A stretch of DNA of 64,000 bases, taken from positions 17,016,713 to 17,080,712 of the forward strand of contig CM035234.1 in assembly GCA_020226215.1 (NCBI GenBank), in the 5' to 3' direction. Within the stretch, counting starts at the first letter, position 1. Each line of letters begins with the position of its first letter. The notes under the pieces are model-generated. The model saw only the letters and a list, made by a program, of their open reading frames with translations, had not been told where the DNA came from and made no database searches. Source of the DNA: Sindora glabra (taxonomy: Eukaryota; Streptophyta; Magnoliopsida; Fabales; Fabaceae). Positions 26,901 to 38,636 of the stretch are shown here, piece by piece. A program made the translations under genes and the position numbers.

Positions 26901-27938
26901 CCAGTGTATTTATATGTTGATAAGTGTGGGTCATTTTGTTATGTTGGTGCTATACATGGATGATATTCTCCTTACAAGAAATGACATGAACCTATTCATT
27001 GAGACAAAAAAATGTTATCTAAACATTTTGATATAAAGGACTTTAGAAATGTCTTTTATGTTCTAGGAATAGAGATTCATCGTGACAAATCTTGGGGTTT
27101 ACTTGACTTGTCTCAATATACTTACATTGAAAAAGTACTAAAAAGGTTCAATATGTCAAGCTACTCTCAAGTTTCTACACCCATTTCAAAAGGAGAAATT
27201 TTCTCTAAGTCTTAGTATCCTCAAAATAATGTTGAAATAGAAAGAATGAAAAATGTCCTATATGCATTAATTATCAGTAGCCTAATGTATGCTTAGGTAT
27301 TTACACATCCTAATATAGCTTATGCTATTAGTGCACTAAGAAGATACTTAAATAATCTTAGTTAAAGACATTGAACTATTGCAAAGAGAGTTATAAGATA
27401 TCTACAGGGTACAAAAAATTACATGTTAATCTATAGGAGATTGGGAGATTTCATAATTATAGGCTATACGGATTCAAGTTTTGTTGGATGCCTGAATGGT
27501 CATAAATTTATATCTGGATACACCTCTATGATGCTAAAAGGAGCTATATCGTGAAAAAGTACTAAGCAATCCTTAATAGCAACCTCCACCATGGAAGTAA
27601 AATATGTTGCATGTTACAAAGCTACTTGCACAACTTTATAGTTAAAGAGCTTCATGGCTAGTTTTGAGATTGTTAAGAGCATTTCAAAACCCTTGACTAT
27701 CTATTATGATAATATTGCTATTGTAAAATTCTCTTATAATAATAAAAGTTCTACTCATATAAAGCATTTGAATATAAAGTATCAATTTATACAAGAGAAA
27801 GTATACGAGCATATCACATGTATTGAATATATTTCCATAAATTATATACCCGTGGATTCACTAACTAAAGGCTTAGCTGTAGAAATATATTATGATCATG
27901 TAATTAATATGAAATTAGTTAAGTCTTTTGATGTTTAG
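23940..27938 (+). pseudogene. Decayed copia gag-pol polyprotein
   Basis: Domains appear in copia order across many stops and frameshifts. Gag at about 23950-24500 includes GGVSKVREHI at 24272. A damaged zinc knuckle at about 24665-24720 reads YKFCKKYGHKKVDHFK, so the first Cys is Tyr and the last is His. The protease/pre-integrase part at 24922-25227 contains LLLNNVVFVPFIRRNLI. The integrase start (25273-25581) contains LIHTDIS and SIFIDDYSKSDW, including candidate catalytic Asp residues. A linker lies at 26070-26411. RT at 26640-27215 carries the YMDD active site (VLYMDDILL, about 26955) and YVLGIEIHRDKSWG. RNase H at 27390-27938 carries YYDNIAIVKFS and YIPVDSLTKGL. It cannot encode a working protein. 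Confidence 0.85.
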
Positions 27939-28399
27939 GTTAATAAGAGTATTATAATGTAAATTATTTTTTTTAGATGTATATAAATGAAATATTCATG
28001 TCTTGCCATATATTATGTACATTTTCATTATGACATATTTATAAAAACATTTAAACTCTATCTCAATAGTGTATTGAGAATTATAATTCTCATTTAGCAT
28101 CTTGGAGGGATGCTTTAACCTAATGTGTAAAGATTTACATATATCGTTACAATATTATTATATAAGTCTTATTAAGTACAATCTTATTATGTATATCCAT
28201 ATTGAATATTGTATATGGTCAATGAAGTGTAAGTGTATAAGATATATAGTTCATTGATATTCCCATCAAATATTATGTTTTATATTACTGGACATTTATA
28301 ATCTCAATTTAGACCAATGAGTGTAAAGATGCCATAATTTTCCTTTACATCTTATTAAAGTGTTCACTATTATTGAATTATATGGTCTAAGTGGGAAAT

Positions 28400-28828
28400 T
28401 ATTAAATTTTCTATTGTGAACCTATTAATTTAATAATAAAATAAAATGTAAAAAGGTTTAGTCTAATATTAAAATAATTGAATAGTTTACACCCAATGAT
28501 AATATAACTTAACTAATGTGGTAATAGGTGGTTCTCAGCAATGGATCAACCCACTAAAATTATTAATATAAATAAGAATCGCTATTCCTAAATCATATAA
28601 TTAATTCCGAACACTTCCCATCAATTTCAGAAAGTCTCCCTACTCCTTATTAAAGTTTATAATCAAGATCAATCGTGACTAGTTTATAACTTGTAGTAAA
28701 TCCTAATTTTATATTCAACTCACAATGAACTCATCAAATAATAATAAATTATTTGATTCATATTTAATATTATTCTTTTCACATAATTCAATTTAGGATA
28801 TCATTTTTATAAAATTTAATTTTTAACA
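28400..28828 (+). repeat. 3' LTR of the plus-strand copia element
   Basis: Homologous to 17121-17583 along its length, 429 bp, shorter by internal deletions (for example around 28640). Preceded by the purine-rich aagtgggaaa (28389-28398), the likely polypurine tract. Followed by CTCTC. Confidence 0.85.
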
Positions 28829-28864
28829 CTCTCTACCAATAGCTAGTGTCAAATATAATCTATC

Positions 28865-29095
28865 TCTGCATCATCTCACCACCAATGTTCATTGTTTGTT
28901 ACTAATCGACATTTATCGTCATCCTTAATGATCTATGACCATTGTTGTCACTATCCACCTTCACCCATTATTAATAATTATTACTCACCACCAACATCGT
29001 AAATAACTATCACTTGTTATTATCTATTATTATTAGTCATTACTCATCATTATTTATTTTTATTATTCATTACTCTTCATCACCCATTATCAATA
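28865..29095. repeat. Degenerate ATT/CAC-rich simple repeat
   Basis: A run of words such as cattattactcatcatt and caccaccaa with no fixed period. It resembles the DNA just left of the copia 5' LTR, supporting a single pre-insertion site. Confidence 0.5.
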
Positions 29096-32000
29096 AATAA
29101 TTAAATTTTTTTAATTTTTATTCAAAATTTAGGAAGGTAATTTTAAACTTTTTAAAATTTTAACTATATAATTTATAAATTTTTAAAGTTTAAGGAATAC
29201 ATTTTGTCATTCAGTTAGCCTAATGACATAGTGTACATTGCAGTTTAACTAATTATTGATGGCCTATTTTACGGAGAAAAAGGTTCCAATAATGCACGTT
29301 CCCTTTTAACGAACTGCATGTCATATTTCTTTAATTTTTCTTATCAGAAATCATATGTAAATTGAGCATTTTATTGATTTCAAATACTTTCGAAACCCAA
29401 ATCTTGCAATTAATATTTTGCTGAACAAATAAAACATTCAATGAATATGAGGTTCTCGTTAAAAAAAAAAAAGAAATAAGACTTCCAACAAAATATGTGT
29501 AACCATGCGCAGGATTTGGATTGAAATTAGTGATCAATTACCAGCATGTGTGATTTGGTTTAAATGTTAACTATGATGGCTTTTATCAGTAGAAATTCGA
29601 ATGTTGAAGGGACTCTTTCTTCCTAGTGGCTTTTCCACTCAAATACCATTTTAACTTAAAAAAAAAAAAATAGTACTAATATTTTTACTTTGCAGATAAT
29701 TTGTAACTTCTCTTTTTAAATTTAAGGATCTAATTTATATGTAGTTAAAACTTGAGGGATAAATTGTCATGAAGTCAAAGTTAAGGGGTATGAAATATAT
29801 ATATATTTTTAATCTTAATTAAGATATATTAGATCTCATCTTTTCGAGAGATTCGATAGAAGTATAACAGTAACCGTTCCTTTTTGTTTTTATGAAATTT
29901 ATTTTTTTACTTGTAATTTTGTGAAACATCTTAAATTAATTTTTTGTCTGTTAATTAAAGCGAAAGTCACTTAAACAAAAAGGTTTGCCAATCGATGAAT
30001 TGATTGTTTCAATTTGTGATCGGAACCACCCTTCTAAATTTGGAAGATTCCAGATTTATTTGTCTGTTCATTTTTTGGTAAAAGCTTTTCTTCTTAATTT
30101 TGATTATTGTTCGTAACAATAGTACTGAAATATTCGTATAGTTCAGAATCACCAAAACTCTTATATGTTTTTAATTAAAAATTAAGACATACATCTAACT
30201 TTTGACAGTCTACTGTGGTAATTATAGATTTATATAAACAACACCTACAATGTGTACTATTTTAATTTTGTACAAGCAGGAGTTCAAAACACGCAGAATG
30301 CATTTGTACACAAGCCCCTGCATGTGATTTAGTGACAAGGAATCTAATCTAAATAATATATTAAAAGTATTAAATTTAATATTCTTTTTGCTAATATACT
30401 AAAATATGTCATCATACAAAATAAATTATTTTAAAATTTAATTTAATTATATATGATGCCTCTCATTTTTTTATAATATGTACACTTAATTATTTCTTCT
30501 ACGTTATCTCTTCCACACTACCCTTACAAAAGTACTATAAATACTAATAATAGAATTCAAAATTGAGTTCTGAATCATCTATATTAATCAATTGAACTTT
30601 ATAAATTTATTTCATCATCTTATATATAATAACAATATTTAATTTACATTTGATATTCAATTATGGAACTCATTTCTAATATATATAATATTACTGCTTC
30701 CCTTAATCTTCAGTTAACTTCTTTATACAAAATGAAATATTCTTTTCTTAAATTTTAATTTTATTTTCCTAATTTTTTATAAAATTTCTATTACACTCTT
30801 AATTAGCTAGATTGAGAGAAGTTCGGGGCTAATGAAATGAAAAAATAGAATGTTAAACTACTTTCACGAATAAAAAAAAATCAAATGAAACTTCAGTGAC
30901 ATTTAATAAATTAAGACTAAAAATAAAATTTTATCATAAATATATTGAATTTCAAAAATAATTACTAAAATATTTAATATATCAAAACTTTGAAAATATA
31001 TATTTCAAAATTAAAAACTTTCCAATAATCTAATTTCTAATAAACTCATTCTAGTAAATACTTGTTTTTTTTTTTTTGGCAAATCTTATGCATAAACATA
31101 TTATGTGAATTGTTTTAGTATATTTATAATGATATGTTAACTACTATAGTTACTTAATATGTATAGTTAATATATTAGTTTCATTGACAAAAAATCTAAG
31201 AAGTTATGTTCATTTATTGACCGTAATTTGTGCGAATTAAAAAAAATTCAAGAGTGTATTATAATAGAAAATTTTACCAAAAAAAAAAAGAACAATGAAA
31301 ATTTTTAAAGAAAAACATATAACAAATTCAAAGTGAACACAAGTTAGGAAAATTAAGGAGAAAAAACTAAAAAAAACTAAAAAAAGTAGGAAGTGAACGA
31401 AAGGCCAGCAAAAGTTAAAGGTACCAAAAGTAAGTATATATTATTAAAAAAAGGAGAAGTGCTTTGCAATTTTAAATGAGGTGAATGTAATTAATTTTTA
31501 TATAAATAATGTGATTTCTATTTATTTAATATTTTAAAAATAAAAATTTTATTTACTAATTATTTTATAATTTATTTTTAAAAATTATAATTTTAGATAT
31601 AATTTAAAATTAAAAAATTAGATATTTTCTTAATTTATTTTTTATTTTAGATGATAAGTTTATAATGAAATAAAAAATTTTATTTATTTTACTAAACACC
31701 ATCTATTTTTTATTTCCTTTGAATTCAGAATAACTTTTAAAATTTTTTAGAATAGTTTCTAACCATAAAAAAGGAAAAACATATCCACCTATAAATTCTT
31801 TAAAAATTTGATAAATTGCATCGTAGTGTCGCTTGTTGAACTTCTTTTTAAAAAGGTGTTAGTGTTGATCTTTATTTCAAATAGGTGCTAGTTTTATTAA
31901 TTATTACTATTATATTTCTAAAATATCTTTTTTTAAACATTAGAATGCGACTATAAATCAGAAACTTTAGAAAGGTATAACTTCATGATTAGTTAATCAA

Positions 32001-32394
32001 TTTTACATATCAACACTTTTTTTCATTTATCTTCCCATGATTTTTCCATAGAAAATAAGAAAATTTGGGTTTGGTGGGATCTACCTAATCAAAAACATGT
32101 AGATTGAACTGAAAACTTTAAATGATCATAACTTTGTTCTCGATTATCCGTTTTGGATAAAAAAATTTTATTCCATGAAACTTTTTGAGATCTATATGCT
32201 TGTAAAAGCCAAAGATGTTTTGCCCACTCTAGTTAGTGAAAAAAAATACCATTTTCAATGATTTTTCTTCATTTTCTTGATATTTTTCTAACTTTGATCT
32301 CACTTTTGTCAATTTAAATTCATTCAAATCCAATATTAAACTTTTGCTCCTTAACTCTTTTAGTATCTAGTAGTACCATAACAATTTTCTTAAC
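29096..32394. other. Intergenic, AT-rich
   Basis: No gene supported; only short chance frames (e.g. 29537-29331 minus). About 32030-32340 is less AT-rich, with phrases such as gatcataactttgttctcgattatc, but has no credible frame. Confidence 0.5.
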
Positions 32395-34112
32395 AAACAA
32401 AATTACTAAAGAATAATATATTACTATTTATAGACTAAATAGTAATATATTACTGTTTCATTTTAAAATAGTAAAATTGATCAAAAATTATAAATAAATA
32501 GATAAATCAAGTCTAATTAACAACTAAATTATCAAATAACAGCATATTATTTATTCTTCAAATAGTAACATGTTATTATTTTATTTCAAAATAGTAACAT
32601 CACTCAAAAACTTTAAATAAATGGATAAATCAAGTCTAATTAACAACTAAACTGCTAAAGAAGGAGATGTTACTATTTTATTTCAAAATAGTAATAACAA
32701 CCAAAAACTTAAAATAAATGGATAAATTAAGTCGAAACTGACAAAGAAGAAGATATTATTTTCAGTAATACTAACTAAAAATTTTAAATAAATAGATAAA
32801 GTAAGTCTAATTAACAATCAAATTGTCAAATAATAGTATGTTATTGTTCATTCTGCAAACAATAATATGTTACTGTTTCATTTCAAAATAGTAATACTAA
32901 CCAAAAATCTAAAATAAATAGGTAAAATAAGTCTAATTAGCAACCAAACTATCAAAAAAGAAGGTGTTACTGTTTCATTTCAAAATAGTATCACCAACCA
33001 AAAATTCTAAATAAATGGATAAATTAAGTCTAATTAATAACCAAATTACTAAAGAAGAGGAAGTTACTATTTTTATTCTAGACAGTAATATGTTGCTATT
33101 TCATTTCAAAATAATAATACTAACTAAAAATTTTAAATAAATAGATAAATCAAATCTAATTAATAATCAAATTGTCAAATAACAATATGTTACTGTTTGT
33201 CCTCCAAACAGTAACATATTACTATTTTATTTTAAAACAGTAACATTAACAAAAAAATCCTAAATAAAAGAATAAATCTAGTCTAATTAACAATTAAACT
33301 ACTAAAAAAAATGCTATTATTTCATTTCAAAATAGTAACACCAATTAAAAATCACAAATAAATAGATAAATTAAGTCTAATTAATAACTAAATTATCAAA
33401 TAATAGTATGTTACTATTTATTCTCCAAACAGTAACATATTATTGTGTCATTTTAAAACACCAACACCAATCAAAAATCTTAAATAAATAGATAAATTAA
33501 GTTTAATTAATAACTAAACTACTAAAGAGGAAGATGTTACTATTTCATTTCAAAATAGTAACACTAACTAAAAACTACAAATAAATGGATAAATTAAGTC
33601 TAATTAATAACTAAATTGCTAAATAATAACATATTATTATTTGTTCTCCAGACAATAACATGTTACTGTTTTATTTCAAAACAATAACATCAACAAAAAA
33701 TTTTAAATAAATGGATAAATCAAGTTTAATTAACAATCAAATTGTCAAAGAAGATATTACTATTTTATTTCAAAACAGTAACATCAACTAAAAATCTCAA
33801 ATAAATGAATAAATCAAGTTTAATTAATAACTAAATTATTAAATAACAATAGTTACTGTTTGTTCTCCAGACAGTAAATAGACAGTAACATGTTATTATT
33901 TTATTTAAAAATAGTAATACCAATTAAAAATTTAAAATAAATAGGTAAAATAAGTTTAATTAACAACCAAACTACCAAAAAAATATTACTATTTTATGTG
34001 GAGATAGTAACATCAAAGAAAAACTTAGCATAAACTAACAAATTAAGCATGATTAATAATAAAAATTAATAAAAAATAACATGTTACTATTTTTAGAATA
34101 AACAGTAATATA
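32395..34112. repeat. Minisatellite of alternating ~126 and ~96 bp units
   Basis: The anchor aaataaatRgataaatYaagtctaatta recurs about 15 times. Spacings read from the gataaat position run 123, 97, 74, 126, 98, 125, 126, 95, 126, 97, 126, 94, 136 and about 92, so most of the array is a dimer of about 222 bp. Long units carry a hairpin of the form gttactgtttgttctccaaa followed by its complement cagtaac. Short units carry gttactatttcatttcaaaa followed by tagtaac. No coding potential. Confidence 0.85.
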
Positions 34113-34120
34113 TTATTTTC

Positions 34121-35085
34121 TAGGGCTATCAAACGGACCTCGACCTGTGAACTAACCCACCCTGCTCTGTGAACCCACATGGATATGGACCATTAAAAAT
34201 GAGTCCATTTTTAAATGCAAGTTAAACGGGCCGATCTGTATGAACCATAGTCCTAACGGACTTGACCCACATGGATACAGGTTAGTTCGTGAACCAACTG
34301 CCATTGAAAAAATATATAAAAGGCCAAAGGCCTTTATGGCCGAACCTAAACCCAATCACTCCCCTTTAACCTAACCAAACACATCTGCTACTATAGTACT
34401 ACCCCCCACAATTGCAAAATGCTAAAACCCCTCATGTCATCAGTGTCATCTCGTCTCTCTCACTTGTTATTCCTGATTCTTCTTAAACTAAAATAATCAA
34501 ATTTTTTCAATTTTTTATATTAGAAAAATAGTCAAATAGAAGTTATAGAACAAAACAAATTAAACGATCAAACAAAACATTGAAAAAAAAGAAAATAATT
34601 AACAAAGTGAAAGGGTAAAGGCAAACAGCTTAAGCCAAGAAGGAAAAAAAACTTAGTTCTTTCTATTACAGTGATTTATTGTCTACTTAGGGCATACTTT
34701 ACTTTTTGTTGCTCTAAAGCGCAAATCACCAAGAAATTGCCATTAACAACTATTAGGTTGTCCATTTGCTTCTCTTTCTACAAATTAAAGTTCGTGTTGT
34801 TCTATTTTTAGGTTTGCAAATCGAAGTTGCAAATTGTGATCGAAGCTCTGCTTGTCATTATCCTACTTATGCTATTCTATTGTTAGGGTTGCAAACTTGC
34901 AATTAAATAGGCATTATTCTAGGCATGCAAAATAGGCCAATCCATGGGCTGTTCTGCAGGCCTTATAAACCGAACCCGAACCGACAGAAATGGGCCTATT
35001 TTCATTTATGGGTTAAACAAATCGGTTTGTAAAGGGTGCACGGACCTAGTCCACCTTGCTCCAGCCTATCTGTTTAATAGCCTTA
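34121..35085. mobile_element. hAT-like non-autonomous element inserted in the minisatellite
   Basis: The left end TAGGGCTATCAAACGGACC and the reverse complement of the right end, TAAGGCTATTAAACAGATAGG, are inverted repeats. It is flanked by ttattttc (34113-34120) and ttgttttc (35086-35093), an 8-bp duplication with one mismatch. The subterminal regions are rich in GGCC/GGACC words (aaacgggccgatc, gggctgttctgcaggcc), unlike the AT-rich host. The minisatellite resumes on the other side in a related form. The minus-strand open stretch at 34355-34152 lies wholly inside and is not a gene. No transposase was seen. Confidence 0.75.
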
Positions 35086-35093
35086 TTGTTTTC

Positions 35094-35790
35094 TTCTAGT
35101 AACATATTTTTATTTGGTCTAAAATAGTAATACCAAATAAAAAATATTATAAATAGATAAAATAAAATATAATTAATAATGAAACTTTGACAAAATAATG
35201 TATTATTATTTCCATAAGAAAAAGTAACACTAAACGAGATATTATTGTTTTATGTAAAAACAGTAATATCAAATAAAAACTTAGAGTAAACTAACAAATC
35301 AAATATGATTAATAACAAAATTTGATAAAAAAAATAACATGCTACTATTTTCAGAATAAATAATAATATATTATTTTTTCTAGTGACATATTTTTGTTTA
35401 GTCTGAAATAGCAACATTAAACAAAAAATACTATAAATAGATAAAATAAAATATGATTGATAATGAAACTTCAACAAAATAATGTGTTACTATTTTCACA
35501 AGAAATAGTAACATGAAATGAGATGTTATTGATTTATATGGAAACAGTAATATCAAACAAAAATTGGGAATAAACTAACAAATTAAGCATGATTAACAAT
35601 AAAAATCAATAAAAAAATAACATGTTTTAGCAACACCAACAAAAAAATACCATAAATAAACAAAATGAAGTATGATTAACAATGAAAATCTCAACAAAAC
35701 AATGTGTTACTATTTCTACGCAAAATAATAACATCAAACTTGATGTTACTATTTTATGTAGAAATAATAATATCAAACAAAAATTTTTTA
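35094..35790. repeat. Minisatellite continued, ~285-bp variant units
   Basis: ttctagtaacatatttttatttggtct at 35093 and its near-copy at 35378 start two units about 285 bases apart, and a partial third starts near 35630. Words such as gttactatttt..aatagtaac, ataaaataaaatatgatt and aacaaattaagcatgatt are shared with the last units before 34112. This is the same repeat family in a different higher-order form. Confidence 0.75.
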
Positions 35791-37425
35791 CAATGATTTC
35801 TACAATGTTTTTGTTTAATTTGTTGAGTTGCTTGACTGGGAATGTACGGTAATGGAATGCAACTCACCTGTTTTTGTTTCTGTGCTTTTGTTCTTCCCAA
35901 TACTAAAGTGTATCATTTGAATTTATGGGCATTTTGTTAAATTAGTCTCGGCGGATGCACTTAAATAAAAGAAAATTCACTTGAGATATCTCGCTACAAT
36001 AAATTATAGTAATTGGTACCGGCTTAATTATTTTCCCTTAAAAATTTTATGAGATCCCATATATCATGATGTTAGTGAACTATGTCTATCATTTTTCACC
36101 GGATATGTTTCTCAGGATAAACCCAACTTGTTGATGTAGATTTGCAAGGAGTAAGACGTGAATTACAGGATGAAATAGAATTTGAGGTGCTGGGCCGCAT
36201 GCTTATGGTTTAATGCTTATCAAAATAGGTCCGTTTGGCGAAATATATTTTTTAGGAAGATATTTATAAAATATTTTATATAAACATATTTTTTGTTAGT
36301 TTCTGTTTATTCTGATGAATTTTTTACAAAATATAGTTATAAAATATTAAGGTAAAAATATTTTATTTATTTAATATTAAATATGAAAAGTTAGAAAAAG
36401 TAATTTTTTCTATTTCAAAATGAAATTTGTTTTCCTTCACCACCATATTTGTAAGTATTATTTTTTGAAAAAAAATCATTAATACAAATAACATATCCCT
36501 CATTCAATAGTATATATGCAAATAATATTTATGTAAAAAAATACTTTCTAATGAAAAGAGAGTAGCAAGTCTTAATATTTTGAAAGCAACTTTTTCATTT
36601 ATTAAAATATAAGATACAATTATATTGAGTAAATTTTACAATTTAAAAAGTGATTTTTCAATTTTTCAAAATATAATGTAGTATTGAATAACAAAACTAT
36701 GAAATATTTTAAAAAGAGATGATTCCTTTATAATACATCATTAAAATTATGAACATAATTTTAAAAATTGGACTAAACTACTTGATTGGACTAGAGAATT
36801 GATCCAATTAGGAGCATTAAATCGAAAATGTATGTAAACCAATTAGAATCAGTGTGAACTAGCGAAAATCAATATAAACCGATCAAAATTTTGGAATCAA
36901 TTCATTTCAAATTTTTTATTTTTTGTAAAAATTATAAATTTTACAATTTTGCAATAATTAAGGTGTAATTTTTTCACAATTTTAAATCAATTAAATTTAT
37001 GTTATTTCTTTTAATATTTTTAACATAAATTATTGATATATTACTTATATTTTATTACTTATTTATTTATATCATTAACTTATATTGTATTTTTTTAATT
37101 TTATTATCATTTGTTATTATAAATATATAATACAGATGTATACATACACATGTTTATATATGTGTATATATAATTAATATTTTTTAATATATATAAGTTT
37201 ATATACATATATATAATTTATATTTTTAATTAAAAATTAGTTAAACCAATAAATCAAAACCTATGAATCAATTATCTATCCAGTTCAATAATCAGCCTGA
37301 TCTTAAAAATTATGATTATAAGTCAAGGGCACTTGCAATTAATTAAAAAATAGACAAAAGTTCCTATTTTTCAAAAATAATTTCATTAAATTTGCATTCT
37401 TACACTGGTATCTAATCCACTAATT
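35791..37425. other. Intergenic, AT-rich
   Basis: No gene supported. At about 36229 the sequence ggtccgtttggcgaaatatattttt resembles a Tourist-type MITE end, but I did not find its partner. Confidence 0.45.
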
Positions 37426-37587
37426 AGACTCTATTTCGTATAATAAATAAATTAACTTATAAGTTATTAATTATAAATTAGCCTATAAAAATGTCTTGTC
37501 AGTTAGTTTACCAAAAAAATTTGATTTAATAAATTATATTGAATAATTTATAATCAATAACTTATAACTCATTATCCCCGATAATAA
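37426..37587. mobile_element. Possible short relative of the 6-kb Tourist-like MITE
   Basis: gactctatttcgtataataa at 37426, preceded by TTA, followed by aaattaacttataagttatta, strongly recalls the left end at 5998. The right side carries ataacttataactcattatc and then cgataataaa in inverse orientation. It is about 160 bp long, so it would be internally deleted. The right boundary is uncertain. Confidence 0.4.
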
Positions 37588-37737
37588 AACCAAGTATAAG
37601 GAGTTCAAACTGCGCCAAGAATTCTGGATGCAAAAGACAGCATACAACTTGAAGTTTAACAAAATGATACATTGCTGAGTATGTTTAATTTAAGTGGTAT
37701 TTCATATTTTTTAAAAAAATATCCTTCTATTTATTTT

Positions 37738-37740
<3 letters not shown>

Positions 37741-37795
<55 letters not shown>
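37741..37795. repeat. (TA)n microsatellite
   Basis: About 27 uninterrupted TA units. Confidence 0.95.
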
Positions 37796-37798
<3 letters not shown>

Positions 37799-38636
37799 TA
37801 ATTTTGCCACTTTTACTATTTTTAAAAAAATTAATATAAAAATTAAATATCATATTAATTTGGGTCTCTATTGTTCTAGTTTTATTAATATTTTCATATT
37901 TTACTTAACATTGAAAAAAATATTTCATCTCTAAACACACAAGTATTAGATAATTAAATTGATCAAAATATCACAATAAGGTATATGAATAATTTAACAT
38001 AGAATATTTCAATTTTGAAAGAAAATTATGAATGAAAAAATATCTATTATATCATTAAACAATTATGCAGAATAATATGTGTGAAAGTTTTTAACCATAA
38101 TCCTATAAATTTTTTATTACTATCTTTATATCTTTCTCAAGCTTCTATAAGAGTTCTTCCATAACTCTCATAAGTACTTATATTACATCATTCTCATACC
38201 TTAAATCTTTGGCCAATACAAATTTATATCCAAAAATATATATTTGATGACAAATCACACTCTTACTATAGCACAAACATCTAACTTAAATAAAAAAAAA
38301 ATTTATAATAAAAAATAATTACAAATTGATAATAATTAGAATTTGGATCAAGTTCAATAATTAAAAATTTATCAAAAGCAGAGAAATTTATCCTTTTATT
38401 ATTATTTTTTTCACTTTCGTGTACTAAAATCTATCCCTTCACTAATCAAACTATCCATAGGTGCTTTTCTTTAGCAACACTATGTATCTTTCCCCTATAT
38501 TTGAAGAGAAGAATTTTAAGCACGTCTTCCATGTTAGCGCGCCAAAGCAAGAATTTGTCTCTCCATTTTTAATAAATTGAAGAAAAGAATTTTATTTTAT
38601 TTATTTATTTATTTATTTATTCACTTTCTTTAGCAA
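37796..38636. other. Intergenic, AT-rich
   Basis: No gene supported. A (TTTA)n tract lies at about 38590-38621. Confidence 0.5.

Noticed and set aside
28865..29095. CACCA/ATTATT-rich stretch as a CRISPR-like or regular array
   Set aside because: No constant repeat and spacer lengths; it is degenerate low-complexity sequence.
34152..34355. Minus-strand 67-residue frame
   Set aside because: Lies wholly in the GGCC-rich subterminal part of the hAT-like element.
36229..36740. Possible Tourist-type MITE starting ggtccgtttggcg
   Set aside because: No matching inverted end or TTA duplication found on the right.
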